Assembly (NCBI GenBank): GCA_014529385.2
Contig: CM043960.1
Location: 24,900,896 to 24,964,895 of the forward strand
Direction of reading: 5' to 3'
Length of the DNA: 64,000 bases
Origin: Adiantum capillus-veneris
Lineage: Eukaryota > Streptophyta > Polypodiopsida > Polypodiales > Pteridaceae
Part shown: positions 21,770-32,120 of the stretch, piece after piece
How positions within the stretch are numbered: position 1 is the stretch's first letter
How the letters are laid out: the number at the start of each line of letters is the position of its first letter
Notes under the pieces: model-generated
Told to the model about the DNA's origin: nothing
Database searches by the model: none
What the model saw: only the letters and a program-made list of their open reading frames with translations
Translations under genes and position numbers: made by a program

Positions 21770-24700
21770 CTAGGCTGCTTGTTTGGGCTGTGCATTATTT
21801 TGGAGAGAGTATCCCATTAGGGAGAGGAGATAGGTAGGGGCGAGGGGGAAAGGGGGTGGGTAGGGGCGAGGGGGGGCTGGGTAGGGGCGAGAGGGAGTGA
21901 GGGGGTGGGTAGGGGCGAGGAAGGGCTGGGTAGGGGCGAGGGCAAGCTGGGGTGGGTAGGGGCGAGAGGGAGTGAGGGGTGGGTAGGGGCAAGGGTAGGA
22001 AGGGGTGGGTAGGGGCGAGAGGGGGTGGGTAGGGGGAGGACGAGGGGATGAGGGGGAGGGACTAGGGCGAGGGGTAGGGGCGAGGGGGAGAGACTTAGGG
22101 CGAGGGCGAGGGTAGTGAGGGGGACTAGGCGAGGGGAAGGGTAGGACGAGGGCGAGGGGGAGAGGGGGGAGGGAGGGTGAGGGACTAGGGCGAGGGGGAG
22201 GGTAAGGCGAGGGGTAGTGAGGGGAAGAGGGGGAGAGGGGGATAGGGTAGATAGGTGCAAATAATGAGCACGCAGCTACCATGAGCAATACAACGATCAT
22301 GATCTTAGAATTCATCTTGCAGGACCGGCTCTGTGAAGGGAGTTTGCTATACACAAAGGAGAGCTTTGTTCTGGTCGGAGAAGCAGACACGAAAGGTGTT
22401 TGTAGAGGAGATTTCTTATTGCTTCTATACTTCTTCATAGGCTCAGGTGGCTCATTTGGTGTAGTTACTGTGGCACCATTTGAAGAGGGTGTATCTTCAT
22501 GCAAAGAGTGAATAGAGACTCCATAACAAGGCATAGATTTGGTAGCCTCTAACCACTCCAACAGATCTTCATCTGACCCTTCAGGTGTAGTAGGTTGTTC
22601 TTGTTCAGGTTTGGTTTCCATTGACAAAGAAACTTGCTGCACCACAGGATCCATACCACCTTCTAAGAGAATGGGTTGCATCGAGGAGCCAGAAGTATGT
22701 ATCCACATAGCGTCGTTTCCCCAATCATGAAGTGCTTTAGTGTGTCGCAGCCATGGTCTTCCAATGAGCAAAGGAAACACGGCCTCAACCTAGGGAAGAC
22801 GAACCACAACAAAATCCAAGTTAAAAGTAAAGTCTTGTACCTGCAGAGGCACATTGTCCACTATGCCCACTGGGTAGACTGTCCGCTGGTCGGCCAATGT
22901 AACTGTGAAGGGAGCAAGGCGAGTAGGTTTTAAACCTAGAGCTAACATAGTGAACTCGGGCATCAGGTTGATGCCAGATCCACCATCCACTATCACTCCT
23001 GAGAATTGTCGACCCAAAATGGACACTGTCAGGCAAGGGCTTCTATAATCAGTGAGTGGAGCAGCAAGATTGGATATCATATAGGACTCTGACGGTCGCA
23101 CTGGGAGGTGCCCGCCATTAGGACCTGCTCCAGGGTAAAGTGACTGAATAACTGCAAGGGTGTCACTTCTGAAACTTGCATCTAGTCGCAACATGTCATA
23201 GAGGGACACTTGTTGGAAAGTGTTCTTCAAGACTGTCTCTGCTGTATGCTTCGCTTTTTCTACCTGTTGTTGTTCCTTTGGTGCTTTGATCTTTTGTAAG
23301 TCAGCAACTACTTCTAAGAAAGCCCCATCAATATCGGAGAGCATAGTAAAAGATCCTTTCTTAGCACTAGGGGATGGCATGTCAGCTGCTAGAGGAGGTG
23401 TAGGCATTGGGGAGGAAAGGGCTGTACCTGCTGGAAGATTGAGGCCGAGGGCTGCCCTCTGAGCTCGTGTGAGGACACCAGCTGGCTCCTCTACCAGCTG
23501 CAACTTGTCTTGAGAGGCAATCATATGGGCAGAAAGGGGTGGCTTGGGGTTGGTACTAACTGCTATCAAATTGATCTTGGGAAAGGTGAATTCAGGTTGG
23601 CTCTGACTTGGGCTCGCAGAGGTAGAGGCGTGTTGTTTTGGACAATCCTTAGTGTAGTGATCCTGAGCCTCAGGGCAAAGTTGGCACGGAGAAGAGCCTT
23701 CTGGCAGAGGGCATTTGCTCTGATAATGCCCATACTCTCCGCATTTGTAGCAGAGTATGGGCCGATTGGAAGGACGAAACGGGGAACGAGGTGGTTGCTG
23801 CATGGAGTTGGAGGCTGAAGTGTAGAAGCTCTGAGGGGTTGAGGTGGCATTAGCATTATAAAAACTTTGAGTCGGGAAAGTACTTGACATACCTTGGACA
23901 GCAGGGGTATTGAGCAAAGGTGGCATGTAGTTGGGATGGCCGTAGTGGGAAACCATGTTGGATGATGGTGCTAACCCTTGTTGGAGAGAAGGACCAAGAC
24001 TTTGCTGTATTTTGTGCAATCCCTTTAGGTAGTAACAATCCTTGTCATCATGTCCAAATTTTTCACAGAAGTGGTAGTAAACCCGAAGGGGGCATTCCTG
24101 TGGAGGGTGCCCTGGAGAGCGGCATGAGCTACACCAAACCGTAGCCTTAGTCTCTTGCTGACACTTGAGCTCTTCTAGCTCATGCTTAATCTGTTCCAAT
24201 GCCTCATGATTTGGAGGCTTCTCTTGTCTAAGAGAGAAGGACCTCTCCTCTTGAAGAGCTCGCTGTAACTTTAGGGCTTCCAGTTCCCTGCGCAAGGAAG
24301 TCAAAGGATTAGCAGGACCACCTTCTGAGAACACAGAGGGAGTATCTATGTGAGGAGAGTTGTTGGACAGCTTCCTAGCCCCCTCTATTCTAGTAGTAGC
24401 TGCGATGAATTCCTCCAGAGTGGCGTCAGGTCGGAGGCTCTCCCGGAGTTTTTGCTGAGAGGTTTTTGGAAGCGCCTTCTCCACCCACTTCTTAACCATG
24501 AATTCACCGGGTTGTTGGGGAAGCTTGGCAACCAGAGACTTGGTTTTGGTCATAAGCTCCGCAAAAGTCTCCTCTGGCTGGAGCACCATGTTGGCCAACT
24601 CATCCAACACTTTCTCTTGGTAGTCACCCAGCCTGAAAGCTGCACAGAATTGTTGTCTTAAGTCTGCCCAAGTTGCAAAATGATTCTCTGCAAATTGGCT

Positions 24701-25132
24701 GTACCATTTGTCTCCTAAGCCGTCCAAGGTGGATGGGAAAAGTACCAGATAAGCATCTTCCCCGTTAAGACCACGTCCTCTACAGAGAGATACAAATCTT
24801 CTTGCATGGTCGTCAGCATCTTCTGAAGAAAGCCCTTTGAAGGTAGGGAACTTGATGTTTACCTTGGCCAAAACACTAGCTAGTGGCTCCATGATTCCTT
24901 GCTGAGCCTGTTGCTCTATAGCTTGCTGTATCAGAATAGGAGAGAGCTTTATTGGAGAAGGTGATCGGGAAGATGGGGAACCTGATGAAGGAATGGGTGA
25001 TGTGATATGTGGAGGTATAGGTGATGAGGTTGAAGGATTTCTACAAGGTGTCAAAGGTCATCTTCTGTGATAGTACTTCAGAGGGCTCAGTAGTGAGCTT
25101 TGACGCTCGACTGACCTCCTTGTATGTGTCAT
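21770..25132 (-). pseudogene. N1 gag-protease polyprotein (two in-frame stops)
   Basis: One frame runs from ATG 25,130-25,132 to 21,770, about 1,120 codons, with two nonsense codons. These are TGA at codon 25 (A has CGA) and TAG at 22,790-22,792 (A has CAG). Both fit C-to-T change. Order: Ser/Pro-rich N terminus, gag core ('[19 protein letters not shown]', 'WADLRQQFCAAF'), helical 'SLRRELEALKLQRALQEE', and four zinc knuckles (CSSC...C, CHFC...C, CYKC...C, CQLC...C). Then come a retropepsin with 'GVIVDGGSGINLMPEF' and 'FPLLIGRPWLRH', a hydrophobic segment 'IMIVVLLMVAACSLFA' at about 22,265-22,315, and a long Pro-rich tail. Confidence 0.88.
21822..22255. repeat. G-rich minisatellite in N1
   Basis: Repeats of GTGGGTAGGGGCGAGGG type. 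On the minus strand they encode the Pro-rich tail of the polyprotein (units like LAPTHP, SPSSP). Confidence 0.9.
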
Positions 25133-25524
25133 GCAGTGACCACCAGTCCAACCACGCTTGGGGCAAGAAAACTTGTGACAGGTCTAGACTCCACCAGACC
25201 AAAACAGACCAGGTAAGTGACTAGACCCGGCTGGACCAGGGACGAGACCAAGGACGAGGAGGACTAGACCAGGGTCGAGGAGGTCTAGACCAGGGACGAG
25301 GACATGTTGGACCAGGGCGAGAGAAGACTAGACCAGTTGGACCAGGCGAGAGGGGACTAGACTAGTTGGACTAGGCGAGAGGAGAACAGTGCAAGGCAAG
25401 GTTGGCGAAGGTAGGCAAAGCTAGATAAACCTAACTAGCTTCAAGATTTGCACCTTCAAGATTTGCACCTCAGAGAGTGAGATTTCAGTTGAGGTCCCAC
25501 CGTGATCGCCAAAATGAGAGCACC
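25133..25524 (-). promoter_or_regulatory. N1 5' leader, primer site and leader minisatellite
   Basis: Next to the 5' LTR the minus strand reads GGTGCTCTCATTTTGGCG and continues ATCACGGTGGGACC. The TGGCG-containing part resembles the primer site of Tat/Athila-type plant elements. The match to a specific tRNA is not established. At 25,210-25,400 a degenerate repeat of GACTAGACCAGG and CGAGGAGG units occupies the leader. A and E carry the same arrangement. Confidence 0.6.
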
Positions 25525-26112
25525 TGTAGCGCGGATAATGTGTCGTACTCTCTACAGTGTGGGTGCCCCTCAGTGCAATGTGCGTGACAATCTCACTCAA
25601 ACAAATGGAAACTCTCTCAAACAGAATGAAACACAGAAACAATGGATAACAACAGAGTCACAACAGTGGACCAGAGCATGTGGACTCGACTCGCTCAAAG
25701 AACCATAAAGAACCATGTACAGACTCTGGCGTGGCAGCACCCTCAGCTCCAGCCCAGGACTCATAGGTACAAATGGGGTGTCGAGGCTCAGATGTGCAAG
25801 GATGGTGAAGCAGTGCTCTGTGTAAGACTCGCTCTAGACGACTACGTACAAGATCAAAGGTGAAGAAGATGATAACATCACCAACCGCTACTACTCATAT
25901 GTACCACCATAAAGAGCCACCAACGGCTCATAATGTCAGCCATGTGGTGACCTGGCCACGAGGTCCACTAGACCACCGTCGGTAGGTACCTTGCCACGTG
26001 TCACTCCCTAGACCAGAGGTCCGTCCAGAGGGTCCGTCCAGTGTGAACCAAACCCAGTGTAGCCAACTGTCCAACTGTCTGCCATGTGAAGTGACACTGT
26101 AGCCCTGCTACA
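25525..26112 (-). repeat. N1 5' LTR
   Basis: 588 bp with the same ends as the left LTR. It immediately precedes the target duplication atgcg at 26,113-26,117. Confidence 0.92.
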
Positions 26113-26700
26113 ATGCGTACCCCATCCTTTGAAACAATGTGCCCAAGGAAGTGAATCTCTTGCAAAAAGAATTCACTCTTCTTCGCATTAATGAGTAGTC
26201 TGTTCTTACGTAACTCATTGAAAACTGCAGTCAAGTGATCCCTATGCTCCTCTTTAGACTTCGAATAGACAATCATGTCGTCAAAGAAGGTACCCACGAA
26301 GTTTCTATGCGTTCTAAAAATTATGTCCATCATTCTATTAAACGTGGCAGGAGCATTTGTGAGACCAAATGGCATAACAAGAAATTCATAGAGACCAAAT
26401 GTTGTCCTGAACGCAGTCTTATGGACATCTTTTGGCCTAATGCGTATCTGATGGTACCCACTCTTTAGGTCTATTCTTGTAAACAATGACGCTCCCTCAA
26501 GCCGATCAAGAATGTCATCTATCCTCGGTATGGGGAACCTGTTCTTGATAGTATTCTTATTCAAGGCGCGATAGTCAATGCACATGCACCACGAACCTAC
26601 GCGTGTCCCAAGGGCTCCCGCACGCAATGGGATAGTTCCCCTGTGAATTGGACGAGTTTTCACGTGAGAAAACTCTCCGAACTTGCAATCTTTCGCGATG
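26113..26700 (-). pseudogene. B pol, part 1: reverse transcriptase fingers and palm
   Basis: The frame 26,001-26,663 contains the RT core: 'CIDYRALNKNTIKNRFPIPR', 'FTRIDLKSGYHQIRI' with the first catalytic Asp, 'FGLYEFLVMPFGLTNAPATF', and 'FFDDMIVYSK', the Y/F-x-D-D box. It ends in 'FLGHIVSKDGVRI' where N1 begins, and the other half resumes at 20,449. Upstream of 26,663 the expected connection to protease is scrambled and then lost near 26,700. Confidence 0.9.
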
Positions 26701-27262
26701 GAACTGTGCGTACCTGTGGGGGATTAGCAATTAGATAATCCGGTTCCTGTTCAGAAGGCTCTTGCCTTGGCAAACGTGCATAAACCCCCAGAATTGTACA
26801 TGTTCATCTGAGTAGCCCAACTAGTGGGGCATTACCATATGTGCCAAAGGGGAGAGAGAGATGCACGAGAGCAAGTCATCGCGCTACATGAGACAGAGGA
26901 GAAGGCAAGCTTTCCATTAAAGCTGTAGACTTGCACCCACTACTCACACACACACTATAGCTCACTTGTGTTCAAAAATCAGCCTCCTCTCTCAAATTGG
27001 GCGCCCCCTCTTCATGCTGGAAGTGGCAAAACTGCCTGGAGCCGCCATGTGTCCAGTTTGCCCCTTTTGAGTTAATTCTCTAGTTCCCACTGACTTATAA
27101 AGTTATAGGTGACTTTCCGAGTGGCCCAGACTTCATTTGGCGCACACACGCTTCCATACTCATCAGAATTCAGTGCTAACTGGCCCAACCAGTCCCAAAC
27201 TGACCGACCCAGACTCCCACTGTGAGAAACCTATTCGGCCACAGCCGTTTCATGCTGGCCAT
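26701..27262 (-). repeat. LTR-like sequence related to S1, joined to B
   Basis: Bases 26,705-26,930 match the reverse complement of S1 at about 3,650-3,880 with many substitutions. Shared landmarks include 'GGCTCTTGCCT' and 'CCAAAGGGGAGAGA'. Similarity is weaker to about 27,100. There is no primer site between this and the RT, so it may be a 5' LTR remnant after a deletion or an unrelated insertion. Confidence 0.5.
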
Positions 27263-27376
27263 GCAATGTCCACTTGCACCTTTTCAAGGGTTCCGGGGAA
27301 ACCAAGTAAAAAAATAAATAAATAAAAATATCTAGTACTTATTTACGGAAGGCAACAGGAAAAATACACCTCCTGG
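27263..27376. repeat. 114-bp direct repeat, right copy (flanks B)
   Basis: Second copy of the hAT-derived segment at 17,925-18,038. It runs straight into the G-rich array of element A at 27,377. It is far too long to be a normal 5-bp retroelement target duplication. Confidence 0.85.
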
Positions 27377-28210
27377 GGACACGAGGGGAAGGGAGGGGGT
27401 GGGTAGGGACGAGGGGAAGGGAGAGGGTGGGTAGGGGCGAGGGGGGTGGGTAGGGGTGAGGGGAAGGGGGGGGGGGGGTGGGTAGGGGCGAGGGTTACTG
27501 GGTAGGGGCGAGTGGAAGGTGAGGGGGTGGGTAGGGGCGACGGGGGGTGGGTAGGGGCAAGGCGAAGGTGAGGGGGTGGGTAGGGGCGAGGGATTGTAAG
27601 GGGGAGGGTCGGGGCGAGGGGGGTTGGGTAGGGACTAGGGAATGTGAGGAGGAGGGTAGAGGCGAGAGTTACTGGGTAGGGGCGAGAGGGGGTGGTTAGG
27701 GGCGAGGGGAAGATGAGGGGGTGGGCAAGGGAGGGTAGGGGCGAGAGGGAGTGGGTAGCGGTGAGGGGGTGAGGGGGAGGGTAGGGCGAGGGCGAGGGGG
27801 AGAGGGGGAGGGACTAGGGCGAGGGCGAGGGCGAGGGCGAGGGCAAGGGCGAGAGGGGAAAGGGACTAGGGCGAAGGCGAGGGCAAGGGCGACGGGGTGA
27901 GACTAGGGCGAGGCGAGGGGGAAAGGGGGTAGGGGGTGAGGGACTAGGACTAGGGCGAGGGGGTGAGGGGGGAGGGTAGGGCGAGGGGGTGAGGGTAGGG
28001 CGAGGGGTAGTGTGGGGGCGAGGGGGAGGGTAGGGCGAGGGGACGGGGAGGGACTAGGACTAGGGCGAGGGCGAGGGGGTGAGGGTAGGGCGAGGGGTAG
28101 TGAGGGGGCGAGGGGAGTGGGAGAGGGGGTAGGGCGAGGGGTACTGAGGGGGCGAGGGCGAGTGGGAGGGGGGGAGGGTAGGGCGAGGGGATGAGGGGGA
28201 CTAGGGGCAA
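27377..28210. repeat. G-rich minisatellite in A
   Basis: About 830 bp of GGGTGGGTAGGGGCGAGG-type repeats, the longest array of the family. The right third overlaps the Pro-rich tail of the gag-protease frame on the minus strand. The left part lies past its stop codon. Confidence 0.9.
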
Positions 28211-31202
28211 ATAAGAAGCACCCAACTATCATGACCAAGACAAATATCATGATCTTGGAATTCATCTTGCAGGACGGGCTCTGTGAAGGGAGTCTGCTAG
28301 ACGCAGAGGAGAGCTTTGTTCTGGTCGGAGAAGCAAACACCACAGGGGTTGATGTTTGAGGGGTGGTGAACTCCTGTAGGGGATATTTCTTCCCCCTTAT
28401 ATACTTTTTCATAGGCTTTCCAAATTCAACGGCTTTCATCAAGAGGGCTTTCACCGAGAGCACATAAGGAGTATCTTCTGTGACCTTCAACTCTTGAGCT
28501 GGCACATTAGGTTTAGTGACTGTGGAAACATTTGAAGAGGGTGTATCTTCAAGCCAAGAGTGAATAGAGACTCCATAACAAGGCATAGATTTGGTAGCCT
28601 CCAACCACTCGAGCAGATCTTCATCTGACCCTTCAGGTGTAGTAGGCTGTTCTTGTTCAGGTTTGGTTTCCATTGACAAAGAAACTTGCTGCACCACGGG
28701 ATCCATACCACCTTCTAAGAGAATGGGTTGCATCGAGGAGCCAGAAGTATGTATCCACATTGCGTCGTTTCCCCAATCATGAAGTGCTTTAGTGTGTCGC
28801 AGCCATGGTCTTCCAATGAGCAAAGGAAATCTGCCCTCAACCTGGGGAAGACGAACCACAACAAAATCCAAGTTAAAAGTAAAGTCTGGTACCTGCAGAG
28901 GCACATTATCCACTATGCCCACAGGGTAGATTGTCCGTTGGTCGGCCAATGTAACTGTGAAGGGAGCAGGGCAAGTAGGCTGTAGACCTAGAGCTAACAT
29001 AGTGAACTCGGGCATCAGGTTGATGCCAGATCCACCATCCACTATCACTCCTGAGAATTGCCTACCCAAAACGGACACTGTCAGGCGAGGGCTTCTATAA
29101 TCAATGAGTGGAGCAGCAGGATTGGATATCATATAGGACTCTGATGGTCGCACTAGGAGGTGCCCACCACTAGGACCTGCTCCAGGATAAAGTGATTGAA
29201 TAACAGCAAGGGTGTCACTTCTAAACTTTGCATCTAGTCGCAGCATGTCATACAGGGACACTTGTTGGAAGGTGTTCTTCAAAACTGACTCTACTGTAAG
29301 CTTCTCTTTTTCTACCTGTTGTTGTTCCTCTGGTACCTTGATCTTCTGTAGATCGGAAACTGCTTCCAAGAAAGCTTCATCAATATCGGAGAGCAAGGAT
29401 TTGGATTCCTTCATGGCACTGGGGGATGGCTTGTTAATAGTTGCAGGCAGGGTATCCACTGGTGTGAGAATGTGTGGTGGAGTTGAACTTGATGGAATGC
29501 TAAGACCGAGAGCAGCTCTCTGGGCCCGGGTGAGGATGCCCGATGGCTCCTCTGCCAACTGCTGCGGCTTATTTTGAGGGGTAACCACGTGGGTAGAAGG
29601 GGGCGGCTGAGAAACGGTGCTCACTGCTATCAAATTGAGCTTGGGAAAGGCAAACTCATTCTGGCTTTGAATTGAGTTCGAAGCAGTGGATGCACGAAGT
29701 TTAGGGCAATCCTTACTGTAGTGATCCTTCGTTTCAGGGCAATGACGGCACGGAGGGGACCCTTCTGGCAGGGGGCATTTGCTTTGGTAATGCCCATATT
29801 CCCCGCATCTGTAGCACAAAATGGGCCGATTCAAAGGGCGAGTCGACGGACGAGGTGGTCCTTGCTCCTGGTGCATGGAGTTGGAGGTGGAGGCATAGAA
29901 GTTTTGAGGGGATGAGGGAGCATGGGTATGATAAAAGCTCTGAGACGGAAAAGTACTTTGCATACCTTGCATAGGAGGGGCTGTCGGCAAAGGTGGCATA
30001 TGGTGTGGATGACCACATGGAGAAACCATGTTAGATGCAGACGCTGGCCCTTGCTGAAGAGTAGGACCAAGACTTTGTTGTAGTTGTCGCAATCCCTTGA
30101 GGTAGTAGCAGTCCTTGTCCTCATGCCCAAACTTTTCACAGAAGTGGCAATAAGCTCGAAGGGGACAGTCCTGTGGAGGATGTCCTGGAGAGCGACACGA
30201 GCTGCACCATACCATAGCCTTAGTCTCCTGCCGAGACCGAAGCTCTTCTAACTCCCTCTTGATTTGATCCAAAGCTTCGTGATGTGGGGGCTTCTCCTCT
30301 TTGAGAGAGATTGATTTCTCCTCTTGTAGAGCTCGTTGTAGTTTTAGGGCTTCCAGTTCCCGACGTAAGGAAGTCAAAGGGTCGGACGGACTCTCCAAGA
30401 GTACCGAGGCAGTCTCTACCTGAGAAGGGTCGGTAAACAACTTCCTTGCCCCCTCTATTCTAGTAGCAGCAGCAACAAATTCCTCCGACGTGGCATCAGG
30501 TCGGAGATTCTCTCTCAGTTTTTGCTGAGAAGTCTTTGGAAGCGCCTTCTCTACCCATTTCTTGACCATGAACTCACCTGGTGGTTGAGGAAGCTTGGCG
30601 ACCAGGAACTTGGTTTTAGTCATGAGTTCTGCAAAAGTCTCCTCTGGTTGGAGCACCATGTTGGCCAACTCATCCAAAACCTTTTCCTGGTAGTCACCTG
30701 GCCTAAATACTACACAGAACTGTTGTCTTAAAGCTGTCCAAGTTGCAAAATGGTTCTCTGCGAACTGGCTGTACCACTTGTCTGCCAAACCATCCAAGGT
30801 AGATGGGAAGAGTACTAAGTAGGCATCTTCTCGGTTGAGGCCACGACCTCTGCAGAGAGATACAAACCTCCTTGCATGGTCGTCAGCATCTTCTGAAGAG
30901 AGTCCTTTGAATGTAGGGAACTTGATGTTTACCTTAGCCAAAACGCTAGCCAACGGCTGCATGGCCCCTTGCTGAGCCTCTTGCTCAGTAGCCTACTGTA
31001 GCAGAATAGGAGAGAGCTTTACTGGAGAAGGTGATCTGGAAGATATGAAACAGGAGGGAGGAATGGGTGATGTCGTATGTGGAGGTATGGTTGATGAGGT
31101 TGATGGGCTTCTAACCGGTTCCAAGGATCGTCTTCTATTGTAGTACTGCAGAGGACTCAGTAGTGCGCTTTGACGCTCGACTAACCTCCTTGTATGGATC
31201 AT
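27903..31202 (-). CDS. A gag-protease polyprotein, about 1,100 codons (one stop)
   Basis: From ATG at 31,200-31,202 a frame runs to 27,903, broken only by TAG at 30,993-30,995. The main open part from 30,962 has 1,019 codons. Gag core: '[19 protein letters not shown]', 'KWYSQFAENHFATW', 'ELANMVLQPEETFAEL'. Zinc knuckles lie at about 30,170-30,215, 30,112-30,155, 29,770-29,815 and 29,705-29,750. The retropepsin has DGGSG near 29,030 and 'PLLIGRPWLRH' near 28,815. A hydrophobic stretch ('IMIFVLVMIVGCFLFA', about 28,230-28,280) precedes a Pro-rich tail. No RT follows. Similarity with N1 along the whole length suggests past selection on gag, but A may no longer be translated intact. Confidence 0.88.
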
Positions 31203-31562
31203 GCAGCGACCACCAATCCAACCAAGCTTTGGGAAAGAAAACTCTAACTATGGGCTGAACAACACAGGTTTAAACCAGGACGAGTGAGGATAGTGACTAG
31301 ACCACCTGGTCTAGGACCAGTGACTAGACCACCTAGCTGGCAGGACGAGGAGGACTGGACCAGGGCGAGGACTAGACTAGGACCCGGGACGAGGACGAGG
31401 ACTGGTTGGACCAGGGCGAGAGAGGACCAGACCAGCAGACTATCTACACAGTGTAAGCAAGTGTGCGGAGCTAGGTAACAACCAATTAGCTTCACGATTT
31501 GTATCTCAACAAGAGTGAGACTTCCTTTGAGGTCCCACCATGATCGCCAAAATGAGAGCACC
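31203..31562 (-). promoter_or_regulatory. A 5' leader, primer site and leader minisatellite
   Basis: As in N1, the sequence next to the LTR reads GGTGCTCTCATTTTGGCG on the minus strand. Degenerate GACTAGACC/ACGAGGA repeats occupy 31,280-31,445. Confidence 0.6.
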
Positions 31563-32120
31563 TGTAGCGCGGATGATGTGCCGTGCTCTCTACAGTGGGT
31601 GGTCCTCACTGCAATGTGCGTGACAATCTCACTCAAACAGACTGAAAAGAAGGGAAACAACAGACAACAACTGAGCTCACAAAGACACAACAGCAACCGT
31701 AGACCACAACAAATGACTCGACTATCTCAAAGAACTGATACAGACTCTGGCGTGGCAGCACACTCAGCTCCAGCCCAGGACTCTCAGGTACAATGGGGTG
31801 TCGAGGCTCAGATGTGCAGGGATGGTGAATCAGTGCTCTGTGTATAGACTCACTCTCCTCTCGACAACGATGCTGGACCAGAGGTGAAGAAGATAATCCC
31901 GATGACCAACCACTACTACTCATATGTACCACCATAAAGAGCCACCAACGGCTCATAAATGTCAGCCATGTGGTGACCTGGCCACGATGTCCACTAGACC
32001 AGTCCGTATCTCTGCTGCCACGTGTCACTGCCCAGCCCAGAGAGCCCGTCCAGTGTGAACCAGCCTAGACCAACTGTACTAACTGTGTGTCCTGTGAAAG
32101 TGACACTGTAGCCTGCTACA
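31563..32120 (-). repeat. A 5' LTR
   Basis: 558 bp, starts TGTAGCGCGGATGATG, ends GTAGCCTGCTACA, followed by the target duplication accaa at 32,121-32,125. Confidence 0.9.

Larger units (their letters stand above)
20455..26112 (-). mobile_element. N1: TRG-family LTR retrotransposon, youngest copy
   Basis: LTRs of 588 bp each (20,455-21,042; 25,525-26,112) differ at only about nine sites by eye and are flanked by the perfect 5-mer atgcg. It disrupts the RT of chromovirus B. On the minus strand the order is 5' LTR, leader with repeats, gag-protease ORF with two stops, G-rich array, captured phosphate-translocator fragment, hairpin, 3' LTR. It lacks RT, RNase H and integrase. Confidence 0.92.
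18039..27262 (-). mobile_element. B: Ty3/gypsy chromovirus, 5'-deleted, split by N1
   Basis: The pol gene reads RT, RNase H, integrase and chromodomain on the minus strand. The left edge TGACACACCCCACCC has the look of a plant LTR end, so 18,039 to about 18,345 is probably the 3' LTR. No matching 5' LTR is found. Gag, protease and the RT start are missing, and the right side instead joins at about 26,700 to LTR-like sequence related to S1. N1 is inserted in RT with the perfect duplication atgcg. Confidence 0.75.
15618..32120 (-). mobile_element. A: TRG-family LTR retrotransposon (gag-protease, no pol), nested host
   Basis: LTRs of equal length (558 bp) at 15,618-16,175 and 31,563-32,120 are flanked by the perfect 5-mer accaa. 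Its own sequence is 15,618-16,459 and 27,377-32,120. The hAT transposon, chromovirus B and N1 lie between. Order on the minus strand: 5' LTR, leader, gag-protease ORF, G-rich array, a short segment shared with the 3' side of the captured fragment in N1, hairpin, 3' LTR. No RT or integrase of its own is present. Confidence 0.88.

Noticed and set aside
21795-22260. Alternative Pro-rich ORFs of up to 147 codons in the minisatellite
   Set aside because: They are frame-shadow readings of the G-rich repeat. Only the frame continuous with gag-protease is counted.
28012-28194. Gly/Arg-rich plus-strand ORF
   Set aside because: It is the antisense reading of the same minisatellite, with no independent support.
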